Shown: positions 1 through 6,463 of the stretch, one piece after another
Numbering within the stretch: position 1 is the first letter of the stretch
Layout of the letters: every line of letters starts with the position of its first letter
NCBI GenBank assembly: GCA_946042585.1
Contig: CAMGDO010000057.1
Location: 1-6,467, forward strand
DNA length: 6,467 nt
Reading direction: 5' to 3'
DNA from: an uncultured Clostridia bacterium
GTDB lineage: Bacteria > Bacillota > Clostridia > Christensenellales > Aristaeellaceae
Notes under the pieces: model-generated
What the model saw: only the letters and a program-made list of their open reading frames with translations
Told to the model about the DNA's origin: nothing
The model's database searches: none
Position numbers and translations under genes: made by a program

Positions 1-1245
1 TGCTATGCGGTGGTGTCGCTGAGAACCGCCTGGCTCAAATACCATTATCCCGCCGAATTCATGGCCGCCATGATGAACAGCGTGGTGGGCAACGCCGCCA
101 AAATTGCGGGCTATATCCAGTATTGCCGCAAGAAGGGCATCCCCGTGCTGCCCTCGAGCATCAACAAATCCGACCGCCGCTTCACCGTGGAAACGGACGG
201 GCGCGGCATCAAATGCGTGCGCATGGGCATGAGCGGCGTAAAGAACGTGGGCAACTCCGCTGTGGACGCGATTGTGCTGGAGCGCACGCTCACCGGTCCC
301 TATCGCGATGTGTTTGATTTCTGCCGCCGCATCGACACCGAAAGCGTCAACAAGCGCTGCGTGGAAAGCCTCATCATGGCAGGCTGCTTTGACGGCATGA
401 ACGCCACGCGCCTGCAGTGCATGCGCGTGTTCGATCAGGCCATGGAGGCCAACTCCAACAAACGCAGGCAGAATATATCCGGGCAGATTTCGCTGTTTGA
501 CCTGGGTCAGCCCACGGCGCAGCTGATGACAGAGGATACCTACCCCGATGTGGGCGAATACCCCTACAAGCAGCTTTTGTCCATGGAAAAGGAAATGACG
601 GGCGTGTATGTGTCGGGGCATCCGCTGGATGAATACCGCAAGGAGCTGGAAGCGCTGGAGATCAACACCTCCTGGGTGACAGATCTCAAGGATCGCCCGA
701 ACGGCGGTCTGGAGGAGGACGGAAAGCAGGTCACAATGGGTGGCATTCTGGCAGCGCTGCGGCCCAAGGCCACCAAAAAAGGCACCATGATGGGCTTTAT
801 CACGCTGGAAGACCTCACGGGACAGATCGAGTGCCTGCTCTTCCCCCGCATTTTTGAGCGTTACAGCAAAATGCTGGAGCTGGACAGCCCCATCCTGCTC
901 ACGGGGCATCTGTCCGTGCGCGAAGATGAGGACACAAAGCTGCTGGTAGACGTGGTGGAGCCGCTGCTCCCCCTGCCCGCGCCCGAGGAGGACATACCCG
1001 ATGTGGAGCGCGCCCGCCGCGCGCCCGTCAAATTGTTTCTGCGTCTCAGGCGCAGCCAGTTTCCCGAGGTCAGCGAGGTGCTCATGCGCCAGCCCGGCAA
1101 GGTGCCGGTCTATCTCAATCTGCCCGATGAGGGCGTCACGCTTCTGGCGCCCCGCGAATGGTGGTGCGAGGACGCGGAAGACATGCAGGCTACACTGATG
1201 ACCACGCTGCCCCGCAGCGATATGAAAGTGGTGGACAAGCGATGA
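1..1245 (+). CDS. dnaE: DNA polymerase III alpha subunit, DnaE type (C-terminal part, 5' truncated)
   Basis: This is the C-terminal 414 residues of the replicative polymerase alpha subunit, which extends DNA primers in the cytoplasmic replisome. The reading frame is open from base 1, so the start lies outside the window and the internal GTG near base 10 is not a real start. The fragment opens in the family signature TAWLKYHYPAEFMAA (end of the fingers domain). A helix-hairpin-helix region follows (about residues 55-118 of the fragment, including GMSGVKNVG). Next come a QISLF clamp-binding motif (162-166), the hallmark EKEMTGVYVSGHPLDEY (196-212) and an OB fold (about 244-323, VTMGGILAALRP through LVDVVEPL). 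The C-terminal domain contains LFLRLRR and PGKVPVYLNL. The PHP domain and the catalytic aspartates are upstream and cannot be checked. The domain order fits DnaE rather than PolC, the second polymerase of Bacillota. The stop overlaps the next start (ATGA), so the downstream gene is probably translationally coupled. Confidence 0.97.
   Translation, partial: CYAVVSLRTAWLKYHYPAEFMAAMMNSVVGNAAKIAGYIQYCRKKGIPVLPSSINKSDRRFTVETDGRGIKCVRMGMSGVKNVGNSAVDAIVLERTLTGPYRDVFDFCRRIDTESVNKRCVESLIMAGCFDGMNATRLQCMRVFDQAMEANSNKRRQNISGQISLFDLGQPTAQLMTEDTYPDVGEYPYKQLLSMEKEMTGVYVSGHPLDEYRKELEALEINTSWVTDLKDRPNGGLEEDGKQVTMGGILAALRPKATKKGTMMGFITLEDLTGQIECLLFPRIFERYSKMLELDSPILLTGHLSVREDEDTKLLVDVVEPLLPLPAPEEDIPDVERARRAPVKLFLRLRRSQFPEVSEVLMRQPGKVPVYLNLPDEGVTLLAPREWWCEDAEDMQATLMTTLPRSDMKVVDKR
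484..498 (+). other. beta sliding-clamp binding motif in DnaE
   Basis: These bases encode QISLF, followed by DLG. This matches the QxxLF-type pentapeptide with which DnaE alpha subunits dock on the beta sliding clamp. It sits in the expected place, between the helix-hairpin-helix region and the OB fold, in a polar and probably flexible stretch. The motif is read directly; clamp binding is inferred from the family. Confidence 0.75.
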
Positions 1246-1628
1246 CTCACAAGGACGTTCATTTCAGCTTTCCCGCACAGCGCGCCTATGGCATTCTGCT
1301 GCGCATGGCGGTGTCCGGCGCGGCGGCGGCGTATCAGCTGCCACTGGATATGCTGGAGGACCTGCGCACGGCGGCGGAAGAAGCCCTTGATTTTCTGCTG
1401 AGCACGGAAGAGCGCGCAGACGCGCGCGTGCTGTGCGACCTCATGTCGGATGAGGAAGGCAGCGTCACGCTTGAACTGCGCCTTGACGGCCGCAGCGGCG
1501 CGCCCGCCCTCTCCCCCGACGCCGCCGTCACAGCGGAAATTCTCAAAACCATCATGAACGACGTCGCGCTCTTTGCCGATGCAAACGGCGGCACACGCGC
1601 GCGCATGACGCTGCGCAGGGTGAAATAA
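1242..1628 (+). CDS. RsbW/SpoIIAB-like anti-sigma factor, degenerate ATP-binding site
   Basis: This 128-residue protein resembles the small GHKL-fold anti-sigma kinases RsbW and SpoIIAB, which hold a SigB/SigF-type sigma factor inactive and phosphorylate an anti-anti-sigma protein. Residues 20-53 follow the RsbW N-terminal pattern (a VSGAAAAYQLPLDMLEDL helix pair, then AAEEALDFLL). Residues 98-125 (ILKTIMNDVALFADANGGTRARMTL) match the C-terminal helix and last strand. The key ATP-site residues look lost. By alignment, the Mg-binding Asn of the N box (SEAxxN in RsbW) is Phe51, and the glycines of the GxGL box are absent around residues 95-101. Only a loose DGRSG remains near 82-86. It may therefore bind a sigma factor without acting as a kinase. 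The start is the ATG inside the dnaE stop (ATGA) with no clear Shine-Dalgarno, as expected for coupled translation. The sigma factor gene follows immediately, which is the strongest support for the role. The family call is moderate; loss of kinase activity is inferred. Confidence 0.62.
   Translation: MTHKDVHFSFPAQRAYGILLRMAVSGAAAAYQLPLDMLEDLRTAAEEALDFLLSTEERADARVLCDLMSDEEGSVTLELRLDGRSGAPALSPDAAVTAEILKTIMNDVALFADANGGTRARMTLRRVK
1617..1620 (+). promoter_or_regulatory. ribosome binding site for the sigma factor gene
   Basis: AGGG (continuing GTGA, resembling AGGAGGTGA) ends 8 bases before the ATG at 1629. It favours that ATG over the in-frame ATG at 1638. Confidence 0.5.
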
Positions 1629-2360
1629 ATGAACGCGATGCAGTTACAATCGTATGCGGAGCTATACGCGCGCACACGGTCAGACGAGGCGCTTGCCGCC
1701 GCTGTCGAAAATTGCCTGCCGCTTTGCACGCGCGTGGCGCGTCGCTTTTCCGGGCACGGTCTGGAGGAAGAGGATCTCAGGCAGACGGCAGCCATGGCCT
1801 GCGTGAAGGCGCTGAAAAGCTACGCGCCCGAGCGCGGCGTGCCCTTTGCCGCCTTTGCCGCGCAATATGCCGCCGGCGCGGTGCGCAACGAGCTGCGCGA
1901 CCATGCCGGCGCCATCCGCCTGCCCCGTTCCCTGCATGAGCAGACCACGCAGCTGAGCCGCATGCGCAGTCAGCTCACCCAGCAATTGTTTCGGGAGCCC
2001 ACGGCGCAGGAATTATCCGACGCGCTGGGCTGGAGTCTGGAAAAGACGCTGGATACCCTGCTGAGCCGCGAAGCGCAGTCCACGCTCTCTCTGGACGAGG
2101 GCGCTTCGGAGGTCGGCTTTTCCCTGTCCGAAATCATTGGCGGAGAGGATGCTTCCCTCAATAACAGCGAAGATCGCCGCACCGTGGAGGTGCTTTTGTC
2201 CGCGCTTCCCGGCCACGACCGGGAGCTCATTGAGCTGCGATTTCTGAAAAATCTCTCCCAGCGCGATGTCGCGCGCCGTCTGGGAATGACACAGATGCAG
2301 GTGCACCGCAGCGAAAAACGCTTGCTGGGCATTCTGCGCGAAAGGCTGCTGCCCTCATGA
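1629..2360 (+). CDS. RNA polymerase sigma factor, SigB/SigF/SigG family (sigma-70 group 3)
   Basis: This 243-residue alternative sigma factor directs core RNA polymerase to a specific promoter set. Region 2 spans about residues 25-92: LEEEDLRQTAAMACVKALKSY contains the core-binding helix, and FAAQYAAGAVRNELRDH is the -10 recognition part. Region 3 covers about 97-145 (RLPRSLHEQ, then REPTAQELSDALGWS). Region 4 covers about 187-240 (LPGHDRELIELRFLKNLSQRDVARRLGMTQMQVHRSEKRLL). The TQMQV-x-R recognition helix is characteristic of the SigB/F/G branch. There is no region 1.1, and the length is normal for this branch. It starts one base after the preceding stop (TAAATG), beside an RsbW/SpoIIAB-like protein, as sigB and sigF do with their anti-sigma genes. 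It cannot be assigned as SigF, SigG or SigB by eye. The usual spoIIAA or rsbV gene is not in front of the pair. Its stop overlaps the kinase start (ATGA). Confidence 0.9.
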   Translation: MNAMQLQSYAELYARTRSDEALAAAVENCLPLCTRVARRFSGHGLEEEDLRQTAAMACVKALKSYAPERGVPFAAFAAQYAAGAVRNELRDHAGAIRLPRSLHEQTTQLSRMRSQLTQQLFREPTAQELSDALGWSLEKTLDTLLSREAQSTLSLDEGASEVGFSLSEIIGGEDASLNNSEDRRTVEVLLSALPGHDRELIELRFLKNLSQRDVARRLGMTQMQVHRSEKRLLGILRERLLPS

Positions 2361-3235
2361 GAAAGCCACAGAAAGCCATCGACGTGCACAAGAACTCCGC
2401 CTACGCCATCATCGTCAATAGCGCGCAGATCGCCGCCGTGTGGGCGCTGGCAGTCGTGTTGTTTGTCGAAAGCAATCTTTTCACCTGCATTGTCACCTGC
2501 CTGATCGCCCTGCTGGTCACCCTCGGAGCCGTGCTGGACATCCGCGAGGCCGTCGCCGCACGCCGCAAAAGCGAGGAAGCGGACATGCTGACCGACATGG
2601 TCAGCCAGATGGACGCGCTCAACCGCGCCCTGCGCGCCCAGCGGCACGACTTTCTCAATCATCTGCAGGTCGTCTTCTCGCTCATCGAAATGGAGGAATA
2701 CAAGGAAGCCGCCGACTATCTGGAAAAGGTCTACGGCGATATGCAGTCCGTTTCGCGCGCCATGCGCACGAACAATCCCGCCATCAACGCCCTGCTGCGC
2801 GCCAAGCTCAGCGACTGCGAAGAGGCGGGCGTGCTCACGGAAGTGAATGTGAGCGGCGGCTGGAAGGAGCTGCCCATGGAAGCCTGGGAAATGTGCCGCG
2901 TATTCTCCAATCTCATTGACAACGCCATCGACGCGCTGGAGCACACCCCCGACAAGCGCCTGCGCATTCATCTGCGCGAGGATCTGCACGGCTTCACCTT
3001 CTCCTTTGCCAATAACGGCCCCGCCATTGCGCCAAAGGATATGAAACGCATCTTTGAGCCCGGCGTCTCCTCGCATGGCGAAGGGCGCGGCATGGGGCTG
3101 TATATCGTGCGCAAGACCCTCGAAAGCCATCAGGGCACCATCCGCGTGTCCAGCGACGGGGAACGCACCATCTTTTCCGGGTTTGTGCCGCATGGCAGAA
3201 AGGATTCCCATGGCCAGGAAAACAAAAGCGCTTGA
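2357..3235 (+). CDS. Spo0B-type membrane sensor histidine kinase
   Basis: This is a 292-residue membrane-anchored histidine kinase. Two hydrophobic segments (about residues 15-37 and 39-60) are joined by only a residue or two, so there is essentially no extracytoplasmic sensor domain. A helical linker (about 64-92) precedes the Spo0B-type dimerisation helix RHDFLNHLQVV, with His97 as the likely phosphoacceptor. The ATPase domain has an intact N box (FSNLIDNAIDAL, 183-194). An NNGPAI stretch (219-224) stands at the G1 position, followed by an F-box-like RIFEPGVSS (231-239) and a G2 box GEGRGMGLYIVRK (241-253). Unlike B. subtilis Spo0B, which is a phosphotransferase without kinase activity, this protein keeps its ATP-site motifs and should autophosphorylate. 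No response regulator is encoded in the window. AAAGG at 2341-2345 lies 11 bases before the ATG, which overlaps the sigma factor stop (ATGA). The signal and target are unknown. Confidence 0.88.
   Translation: MRKPQKAIDVHKNSAYAIIVNSAQIAAVWALAVVLFVESNLFTCIVTCLIALLVTLGAVLDIREAVAARRKSEEADMLTDMVSQMDALNRALRAQRHDFLNHLQVVFSLIEMEEYKEAADYLEKVYGDMQSVSRAMRTNNPAINALLRAKLSDCEEAGVLTEVNVSGGWKELPMEAWEMCRVFSNLIDNAIDALEHTPDKRLRIHLREDLHGFTFSFANNGPAIAPKDMKRIFEPGVSSHGEGRGMGLYIVRKTLESHQGTIRVSSDGERTIFSGFVPHGRKDSHGQENKSA
3197..3204 (+). promoter_or_regulatory. ribosome binding site that fixes the tlyA start
   Basis: AGAAAGGA lies 5 bases before the ATG at 3210, inside the end of the kinase gene. An in-frame ATG at 3192 has no such site and would add MAERIP before the conserved start of the S4 domain, so 3210 is preferred. 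Confidence 0.6.
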
Positions 3236-4031
3236 TCTGCTGCTGCAGCGCGGGCTGTTTGACAGCGAGCGGGAAGCCCGCGCCTATCTGATCGCCGGGC
3301 AGGTGTATGCCGCCGGGCAGCGCGTCACGGGCGCAGGGCAGCTGCTCAGCAGCGATGTGGAGCTGCATGTAAAGGGGCTGGATATGCCCTATGTCTCCAA
3401 GGGCGGCTTCAAGCTGGAGGGCGCGCTGAAAGATTTTGGCATCAGTGTGGAAGGCCGCGTGTGCATTGACGCCGGCGCCTCCACCGGCGGCTTTACGGAC
3501 TGCCTGTGCAAGCACGGCGCCGCCACGGTCTATGCCGTGGATGTGGGCTATGGCCAGCTGATGGGCTCTCTCAGGCAGAATCCCGCCGTGGTCAATCTGG
3601 AAAAGACCAACATCTCGGACGAAAAGCTTCTCTCCCTTTCGCCGCGTCCCACGCTGGGCACGGTCGATCTGAGCTATCTGTCGCTGCGCAAAGGCATTCC
3701 CGCCTTCTCTCAGATTCTGCACGGCGAGGGCGAGCTGCTCTGCCTGGTCAAGCCCCTCTTTGAGGTGGAAGACGCGCAGGCGCGCCGCACGGGCGTGCTG
3801 GATGATAACGCCTACGCGCCCATTTTGCTTGATCTGATCCGCGACGTCAACGCCATGCCCTGCGCCCGCGCCATGAATGTGACGCATTCCCCTGTCACGG
3901 GCAATGCCGGCACGCGCGAGTTTTTCCTGCATGTGGCGCTGTCCCCCGCGACCCGGGAAGCGCCCGATCTTATGCAGAATGTGCGCGCCGCCGTTGACCG
4001 CGCGCTGTCGCTTAAGATGTATCAGAAGTAA
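3210..4031 (+). CDS. tlyA: TlyA family rRNA (cytidine-2'-O)-methyltransferase
   Basis: This 273-residue protein has the normal TlyA length. TlyA enzymes methylate the ribose 2'-OH of cytidine in 23S rRNA (C1920, E. coli numbering), and in some species also 16S C1409, using S-adenosylmethionine. An S4 RNA-binding domain occupies about residues 4-60 (ALDLLLQRGLFDSEREARAYLIAGQV). The FtsJ-like Rossmann domain begins at YVSKGGFKLEGAL (61-73) and holds the SAM-binding motif DAGASTGGFTDC (87-98) and VDVGYGQL (110-117). The K-D-K-E catalytic tetrad of the RrmJ/TlyA fold reads as Lys68, Asp153 (VDLSYLSL), Lys181 (LVKPLFE) and Glu237 (REFFLH). LVKPLFE has Leu where Gln is usual. The gene overlaps the kinase by 26 bp. 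It lies apart from dxs, argR and recN, its usual neighbours in many Bacillota. Whether it modifies one or both rRNAs cannot be read from the sequence. Confidence 0.95.
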   Translation: MARKTKALDLLLQRGLFDSEREARAYLIAGQVYAAGQRVTGAGQLLSSDVELHVKGLDMPYVSKGGFKLEGALKDFGISVEGRVCIDAGASTGGFTDCLCKHGAATVYAVDVGYGQLMGSLRQNPAVVNLEKTNISDEKLLSLSPRPTLGTVDLSYLSLRKGIPAFSQILHGEGELLCLVKPLFEVEDAQARRTGVLDDNAYAPILLDLIRDVNAMPCARAMNVTHSPVTGNAGTREFFLHVALSPATREAPDLMQNVRAAVDRALSLKMYQK

Positions 4032-4065
4032 TCGCCAACGCCTTCCATTTCCAGTCTTCCCCACG

Positions 4066-4072
4066 AAAGAGG
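4066..4072 (+). promoter_or_regulatory. ribosome binding site in the tlyA-dnaD gap
   Basis: AAAGAGG ends 7 bases before the ATG at 4080. The surrounding gap (4032-4079) is pyrimidine-rich, has no hairpin followed by a T run and no convincing -35/-10 pair. The DnaD gene may therefore be read from the upstream transcript. Confidence 0.6.
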
Positions 4073-4079
4073 TTGTTTC

Positions 4080-5558
4080 ATGTTCAATCAGGATGAAAGC
4101 ATGTCCCGTCTGGGCGCAACGGCGGTGGAAAACCTGTTCATTCAGGAATACCTGCCCGCCGCCCGCGGCGACTATGTAAAAGTGTATCTGTATGCCCTGT
4201 ATCTGAGCAGCCATCCGCGCGAAGGGCTGTGCGCCGAGGAAATCGCGCAGGAGCTGGCCATGCCGGTGAGCGACGTGGAGGGCGCGCTGCGCTATTGGGA
4301 GCGCCGCCATCTGATGGTGCGGCAGAGCGACAGCCCTGTCGCCTATCAGCTGCGCAGCCCGCTGCAGCTGCTGCTCTCGGGCGACCGCGGCATGGAGGCA
4401 GACGACGCCTTCGTGGCGTTCTCCGAGGATGTCTACACGCTCTTTGGCGACCGCCGCAAGGTGCGCCCCTCCGAAATTGCCCAGGCCTACGAATGGGTGC
4501 AGGATCTGGGGCTGCGGCAGGAAACGGTGCTGATGCTGCTGACGCACTGCATGTCCACGCGCGGCGTGCAGTTTTCCTTCAAGCTGGCTGAAGCCGACGC
4601 CGTGCGCATGCGCGAAGCGGGGGTGGAAAGCGCTGCGGACGCCGAGGTGTTCTTTGCCCACAGCAAAAAGGTGCAGGATGGCGCGCGCGCCGTGCTGCGC
4701 CGCCTTGGCAAGCGCCGCGCCGCCAGCCAGGATGAGCTTGCGCTGTACACCAAATGGCTGGACGAATGGAAATACACGCCCGACGCCATTCTGGACGCCT
4801 GCGCCGAAACCACCAAGGGCGAGCCGACCTTCGCCTATCTGGACGGCATTCTGGGCGGCATCCGTTCCCGCGCCGCCGCGCGCGGTGCATCCGCCGCTTC
4901 GCGCGAGGACATGCAGCGCCAGCGCGCCACCGATCAGGAGGAGATGAGCGCCGTGCGCGCCTTTGCGCAGGCGCTGGGGCAGCGCTCCTCCAGCCTTGTC
5001 GCCGCCACCTTCCAGCGCCTGTCCGCCGCCTATCCGCAGGAGCTCATGCTGCTGGCAGCCGAGCAGGCGCAGCAGGCGGGACGCGGGCTGGACGGCGTGG
5101 AGCAGTATCTGGAATTGTTCCAGAAGCGTGGTCTGCATACGCGGGCGGAAGCGGAGCGCTATATCGGGGAAATCCGCGAAGCCAACCGCGCGCTGTACGA
5201 AGTATTCTCCGCGCTGGGTCTGAGCGGCAAGCCCACATCCGCCGACCGCGCGCTCTATCGCAAATGGCGCGCCTGGAGCTATGACGAGGAACTGCTGCTG
5301 CTGGCAGCCGAGCAGGCGCGAAAGGCCGACAGCAAGCTGCCCTACATGGACAAAATACTGGAAGCCTGGCACGCCGCCGGCGTCACCAGCGCAGAGCAGG
5401 TCAGCGCCCGCAAGGCCAGCCGCGCACCGGCAGGCAGAGCCGCCCCGGGCGCGCGAAAGGTCGCCGCGCAGCAGTATACCCAGCGCGAATATTCGGATGA
5501 AGAGCTTGACGCGCTGGCATTTGACGTAATGGAGGAGGCCCGCAGACAAAATGGATAA
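4080..5558 (+). CDS. DnaD-domain replication initiation protein with repeated C-terminal modules
   Basis: This 492-residue protein belongs to the DnaD/DnaB primosome family of Bacillota, which remodels DNA at origins and helps bring in the replicative helicase. Residues about 13-98 form the N-terminal winged-helix domain (VENLFIQEYLPAARGDYVKVYLYAL, then IAQELAMPVSDVEGALRYWERRHLMV). Four units resembling the DnaD C-terminal (DDBH2) domain follow, at about 118-195, 203-265, 293-365 and 375-442. Each has a (F/L)G-type start, an aromatic/Trp helix, a hydrophobic helix such as ELLLLAAEQA, then a helix ending in a hydrophobic position. The YxxxIxxxW signature is complete only in the last unit (Tyr422, Ile426, Trp430). 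The second unit has Tyr253 and Ile257 but Ile261 instead of Trp. An Ala/Arg-rich linker (about 441-465) leads to an acidic tail YSDEELDALAFDVMEEARR. B. subtilis DnaD is about half this length. The next gene is the helicase loader, a common pairing in Clostridia. The family call is strong; the count of four units is by eye. Confidence 0.9.
   Translation: MFNQDESMSRLGATAVENLFIQEYLPAARGDYVKVYLYALYLSSHPREGLCAEEIAQELAMPVSDVEGALRYWERRHLMVRQSDSPVAYQLRSPLQLLLSGDRGMEADDAFVAFSEDVYTLFGDRRKVRPSEIAQAYEWVQDLGLRQETVLMLLTHCMSTRGVQFSFKLAEADAVRMREAGVESAADAEVFFAHSKKVQDGARAVLRRLGKRRAASQDELALYTKWLDEWKYTPDAILDACAETTKGEPTFAYLDGILGGIRSRAAARGASAASREDMQRQRATDQEEMSAVRAFAQALGQRSSSLVAATFQRLSAAYPQELMLLAAEQAQQAGRGLDGVEQYLELFQKRGLHTRAEAERYIGEIREANRALYEVFSALGLSGKPTSADRALYRKWRAWSYDEELLLLAAEQARKADSKLPYMDKILEAWHAAGVTSAEQVSARKASRAPAGRAAPGARKVAAQQYTQREYSDEELDALAFDVMEEARRQNG
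5047..5070 (+). repeat. 24-bp direct repeat, copy 1 (inside the DnaD gene)
   Basis: A perfect 24-base match to 5296-5319, in the same codon register and 249 bases (83 codons) apart. It encodes the LLAAEQA core of the third DnaD-type unit. It reflects similarity between neighbouring protein modules, not a mobile element. Confidence 0.85.
5296..5319 (+). repeat. 24-bp direct repeat, copy 2 (inside the DnaD gene)
   Basis: The second copy of the 5047-5070 sequence, encoding LLAAEQA in the fourth DnaD-type unit. The bases on either side differ between copies. Confidence 0.85.
5531..5538 (+). promoter_or_regulatory. ribosome binding site for the helicase loader
   Basis: GGAGGAGG contains a perfect AGGAGG core. 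It ends 12 bases before the ATG at 5551, longer than the usual 5-9. It lies within the last codons of the DnaD gene and supports 5551 as the start. Confidence 0.6.
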
Positions 5559-6430
5559 CCGCATTCTGTCGCAGGTAATGCAGGAGCTTGCCGACCGGCG
5601 CGAGCACAACGAACGCGAAGAAGAGCGCCGGCGCGCGCATGCGCTGCAAATCTGTCCCGAAATCGGCCGCGTCATGGACGAGCGCCGCCAGGCCGTGCTG
5701 AAAAGCGTATATTCCGCCTTTTCCATCCCCGCCGAGCCCGACCTTCCCCAGAAGGTGGAGGTCTGGAACGCGCGCATCAGGCAGCTGCTCATAGAGAACG
5801 GTCTACCCGAGGACTATCTCGATCCCGTATGCGCCTGCAGCCTGTGCGAGGATACCGGCTATAAGGGAGAAAGCAAGAAGGTGCTTTGCGACTGCGCGCG
5901 CGCCCTCTATGCGCGCTTATTGGAGCGCGAGGGCGCTTTTGAGCGTGAGCAGACCTTTGAGAACTATGACGAAACGGTCTATCCCGACACGCCTCTGCCC
6001 GGCTCTGAGATCACCCAGCGCCAGTATATGGACGTCATTCGCCGCCGCTGTGAGGAATACGCCAACGCGCTGCCCCATCCCGCGCAGAAAACGCTGCTGC
6101 TCTATGGCGGCAGCGGGCTGGGCAAAACCTATCTCCTGCGCTCCATCCATGCCCGCGCGCGCGATAACGCCGTGCCCGCGCTGTGCATCACCGCCAACCG
6201 CTTCATCAAGGTGGCCCGCGACGCCATCTTCTCGCGCAGTCAGGATGCGCTGGACGCGCTGTATGAAACGGAGCTGCTGCTGGTGGATGATCTGGGCACC
6301 GAGCCTCTGATTGACAACATCACCGTCGAGCAATTGTTCAATCTGCTCAATGAGCGGCAGAATGCGCGCCTGTGCACGGTGTTTTCCACCAATCTGTCGC
6401 TGAACGAAATCAAATCGCGCTATACCGAAC
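5551..6430 (+). CDS. dnaI: DnaI/DnaC-like AAA+ replicative helicase loader (3' truncated by adapter)
   Basis: This ATPase loads the replicative DNA helicase ring onto single-stranded DNA, working with DnaD and DnaB in Bacillota. About 293 genuine codons are present; B. subtilis DnaI has about 311 residues. The N-terminal region (about 1-55) is charged and helical. A cysteine cluster follows, with Cys94, Cys96 and Cys99 (CACSLCEDTGY) and Cys113 and Cys115 (CDC); it probably binds zinc and contacts the helicase. The AAA+ core has a Walker A GGSGLGKT at 186-193, a Walker B LLLVDDLG with Asp246 and Asp247, and a sensor-1 STN at 279-281. The genuine sequence stops after SRYTE plus one base (c). 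Family members usually continue with Arg here, which a CGN codon would supply. The frame stays open into the adapter, giving a false tail VSYTHLTLPTK that must not be read as protein. It overlaps the DnaD gene by 8 bp. The dnaI name rests on the DnaD pairing; DnaC-like ATP-binding protein is the cautious label. Confidence 0.9.
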
Positions 6431-6463
6431 CTGTCTCTTATACACATCTGACGCTGCCGACGA
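6431..6463. other. Illumina Nextera Read 1 adapter (sequencing artefact)
   Basis: All 33 bases equal the reverse complement of the Nextera transposase Read 1 adapter. The 19-bp Tn5 mosaic end CTGTCTCTTATACACATCT is at 6431-6449, followed by GACGCTGCCGACGA at 6450-6463. The final four bases, AGGC, stand where the i5 index would begin. This is library DNA left untrimmed at a contig end, not a genomic transposon. The genome sequence ends at 6430. Confidence 0.98.

Noticed and set aside
1970..3211. A 413-codon open frame on the - strand opposite the sigma factor and the kinase.
   Set aside because: It is in codon register with the kinase gene, with the same explanation: scarcity of TTA, CTA and TCA codons. 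Its composition is rich in His, Gln and Gly, typical of antisense translation of GC-rich genes.
3994..4022. A possible promoter before the DnaD gene: TTGACC, 17 bases, ATGTAT.
   Set aside because: The -35 half is reasonable but the -10 half matches TATAAT at only two positions. The whole lies inside the tlyA coding sequence with no other support.
4032..4079. A possible terminator in the 48-bp gap after tlyA.
   Set aside because: No inverted repeat with a GC-rich stem and following T run could be found. The stretch is pyrimidine-rich without a clear hairpin.
2994..5792. A 932-codon open frame on the - strand opposite the kinase end, tlyA, the DnaD gene and the loader start.
   Set aside because: It is in exact codon register with tlyA and the DnaD gene, so its stops could only arise opposite TTA, CTA or TCA codons, which GC-rich genes avoid. 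Its product is low-complexity and resembles no family, while the + strand genes show clear domains.
5917..6447. A 176-codon - strand frame beginning MCIRDR.
   Set aside because: Its start codon and first residues come from the Nextera adapter, and the rest is antisense to the helicase loader.
6431..6449. A 19-bp Tn5 mosaic end that could suggest a Tn5-like transposon.
   Set aside because: It is followed directly by the synthetic part of the Nextera Read 1 adapter at the very end of the contig. It is library preparation sequence.
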